Below, piece after piece: positions 34,774-37,456 of a stretch of 37,456 nt of DNA (positions within the stretch are counted from its first letter, which is position 1; each line of letters starts with the position of its first letter). The stretch is from Smittium mucronatum (taxonomy: Eukaryota; Kickxellomycota; Harpellomycetes; Harpellales; Legeriomycetaceae): NCBI GenBank assembly GCA_001953115.1, contig LSSL01001141.1, positions 1 through 37,456 on the forward strand, read 5' to 3'. The notes below the pieces were generated by a model. That model was not told the DNA's origin, did no database searches, and saw only the letters and a program-made list of their open reading frames with translations. The position numbers and the translations under genes are program-made.

Positions 34774-37456
34774 ATTTGAATATTAAGATTTCATTATATT
34801 ATTTATTCTATAAAGGTTAACCCTTTCAGAGCCGACTGTGATAAAATAGCTTTTATTTTAAATTCAATGCTATCTATAAATAAATAATATTCATTAATCA
34901 TTGGATAAATAAAGAAATTGGGCAATTGAAATTTAATCTTGTATACCTAAATTATTATTTTTTTACTTAATTTGAAACATTAATTAGCTTTTGATTTTTA
35001 TTATAACAATTTGATTCAAATTCAATTAATTTGATCTTTTTCAATCAAATTTGATTTGATTTTGTTTTTTAACTTTTAAAAATGTACCAAACATATTTTT
35101 CTCAAAATTTTGAACTATTATAATGAAACTATTCGAATCAATAGTTATCTAAATTAAATAGCAATTTAAGGTTAAAGAGTTTAAATTAGGCTTAGTTTGG
35201 TGCTTAAACTTAGCTTAAAGTATTGATTAAATAATCTTTAACTTTTATTAGATTAAAAAAAATTTTTCTTAAATAAATAATAGTAAATAAATAATATCCA
35301 AAACACAATATTTTTTTAAAGAATTCTGAATTAAAACCTTTTAATGATTTTTTTTTTTTCACAATTTAATTAAATTATACTTAATTTTTCTTGATTATCG
35401 GATAAATAAAAAGAAACAAGATATTAATAGTCAATCTCTCGATTTATAAAAAATCTTTTTCTTTCTTAAAAATAGATTAAATCAGAATTAATTCCTTGAA
35501 TTAAATTGAGATTTTGCAAACAATTTTACAACATAATAAAACATATATATAGCACAATTTTTAATAACTATTTATTAGAGATTTAACTGTTCACAAGTGT
35601 CATTAATAAATACCCAGAAAAAATATATCGGTTTATATATGCCCAAAAAAATGTTAAATATAAAAAGTACAAGGAAAATGAATTTTTATTTTTTTACCTT
35701 ATTGGAAATTTTAACATAAACTCCCCACAAAATAAAAACAAAAAACAAAAAATTAAAGAAATAAGTTAAGTCAGGGAAAGGAAGAAAAATAAAAGTTGTA
35801 AGATTTTTATTTTTTTTGTTTGAAAAAAAATAATTAAGGGTTATTTCATCTATTTCAGATTTAACTACATGGCATTTAGTCTAATTTTAGTCCAAAAATG
35901 AAATATATTTAAGTAAATTTTTTTAAAAGGAATATTTTATAAAAATTGACTTTTTATACTGGGTAATTATATTTTTATTTGTAATAGGATGAATGATTAG
36001 GTAAATTTTCATGTATGTCAAATATATTGAAGCCAAAAAAAAGTAGTTGGTTATTAGCTGATATATTTACCATATAAATGAAAAAAATGGTATTTTATTC
36101 AATCACTTTTTAATAATTTTTTCGAAAAAGATTACCAATATTGTAGAATAAAGTCAAGATATCAATAAATATGTCAATTATATTTTTAATTAGAGGATAT
36201 TTTCATATCCTTTCTAAAAAAATTTGAAAAAAGATCAATACCTAACGAATATAAATAATAATTAATTTATATTTGAATTTTTTTTAAAAAAATTATTATC
36301 AGAATAATTTTATAATTTCATTGTTTCCAATCCTAATTTTTTAAGATTAATTAATATATTCAACCATTTTTTTATTTTTAGATCAACGCTTAGTTTTTTC
36401 CACGGGTTTATCTTCAATCAAACTAAACTAATAAGATCATATTTTTTATACGAACAAATTTTTTTTATAAAAAATCTAAAATCCGTTAGAAGACCAATGC
36501 AATAAGCATATCTATTTGAATAAATTCACTTTTCAGCTAATTAGATCGATTAATATGAAAAAAATAATGTTATCATCAATTATTCCATAAAATCAATACT
36601 TATTGGTTAAAAAGATACATGCCTAAAATATCGAATTTTCGTGTTTAATTTAAAATAATCTCATTATTTCGATATATCCATTTGTGTATCAATAAGATTG
36701 TAAAATAGAAATGAATAAAATTTATTAAAATAAAGCTGATTTACCAAAAAAAAAAATCGACTTCGCGATATAAGCGACTTTTATTGGTATAAATTAGGCT
36801 TTGAAAATTTCTGGATTTCCTCTGAATTGATAAAAAAAATTCAAAATTTTTTTTTTAGCTTGCGAGGGTTGCTGTCTAATATTTTTCGTAGATCTTCGTA
36901 TGAATTAAAGCTTAATTTTATTTCAAATATTGTTATTGAGATCGATTAAATAAGACATACTAATTTCAAACCTCAACTGAAAATTTTGCACTATAACACT
37001 ACCAACTTTATTTTTTCTTACAATAAATATTAAACTCGTTACAAAATTTTGATTATCAACCAATACAATCGAAATTATATCAGTTTTATATTTTCATAAT
37101 TATAATGACATCCAAAGAAAATTATTAGAAATTTAGCGGTCTTTGGATATTTTCTCTCAATCCATATATGCTCATTTCATCTTATTTCTGAAAAAAAACT
37201 TTTAAAAATCAAAAAAAGGTAATATATTAAGTTTGATTGCTTACTTCAATGTAATTTTAACACTTTTAATTAATAATTTGATTCACCTACTCTAATTTTT
37301 TTTTTTAAAACCCCGTTTTAGATATGCTTAGGGACTTGGGGATATATTTATGGAGGTTTTTTCATAAAAAAGACTCATTAGCCACGAAAAAAAACTATTA
37401 AAATGACAAAAAAAACTTTGACTGTGTATTTTTACTAATATGTATTTTTTTCTTAT
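34774..37456. other. AT-rich intergenic DNA to the end of the window
   Basis: Mostly featureless. Near 36840-36910 a plus-strand frame has coding-like words (LACEGCCLIFFVDLRMN), and near 37322 an acceptor-like TTTTAG precedes MLRDLGIYLWRFFHKKDSLA and a stop. Either may be another gene remnant, but neither can be supported as a gene. Confidence 0.5.

Noticed and set aside
1..37456. CRISPR arrays, bacterial operons or an organellar origin
   Set aside because: No regularly spaced repeats are present, and genes with spliceosomal introns encoding CSE1, RPN1 and TFIIA show nuclear eukaryotic DNA.

Overview
The window is eukaryotic nuclear DNA. It is strongly AT-rich, with a few protein genes split by short GT-AG introns (mostly 56-98 nt) and an intron-less cytosolic tRNA. 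The conserved genes are CSE1 (importin-alpha exporter), RPN1 (26S proteasome base) and the small TFIIA subunit. Intron size, and a TFIIA-gamma C-terminus of fungal type (ending [13 protein letters not shown]), suggest a fungus, probably an AT-rich early-diverging lineage. That placement is inference. Stops in the intact genes are ordinary (TAG, TAA, TAG, TAA) and none has an unexplained in-frame stop except the uncharacterised gene noted below, so the standard code applies.

Layout. 1-4.4 kb is non-genic, with an open terminal-exon-like frame at 286-478 (-), one copy of a degenerate dispersed repeat (2781-3221), and a MITE-like element (3581-3863) flanked by coding-like fragments. CSE1 lies at 4423-7964 (+, 8 exons). 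From 8.1 to 13.6 kb there is decayed coding sequence on the + strand, best seen at 9308-10545, where splice sites survive but stops interrupt the frame. A second, inverted copy of the repeat is at 11663-12122. 13.6-21.9 kb is almost featureless AT-rich DNA. tRNA-Cys(GCA) is at 21912-21983 (-). More coding-like fragments follow at 22.3-23.7 kb, then a candidate small spliced gene (24957-25407, -).

A compact cluster follows: RPN1 (28923-25734, -, 5 exons), TFIIA-gamma (30117-29602, -, 3 exons), and, divergent from it, a spliced gene for a protein of about 430 aa that I cannot identify (31074-32997, +). That gene appears to use a GC-AG first intron and has an in-frame TGA that a +1 shift, or an alternative 3' splice site, would bypass. 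33.0-37.5 kb is AT-rich with at least two further decayed coding stretches.

The identified genes are unrelated housekeeping functions (nuclear transport, proteolysis, basal transcription, translation); nothing suggests co-regulation. The most notable aspects are the many eroding gene fragments between healthy genes and the frame puzzle in the uncharacterised gene. All splice models were made by eye from splice consensus, phase and homology.
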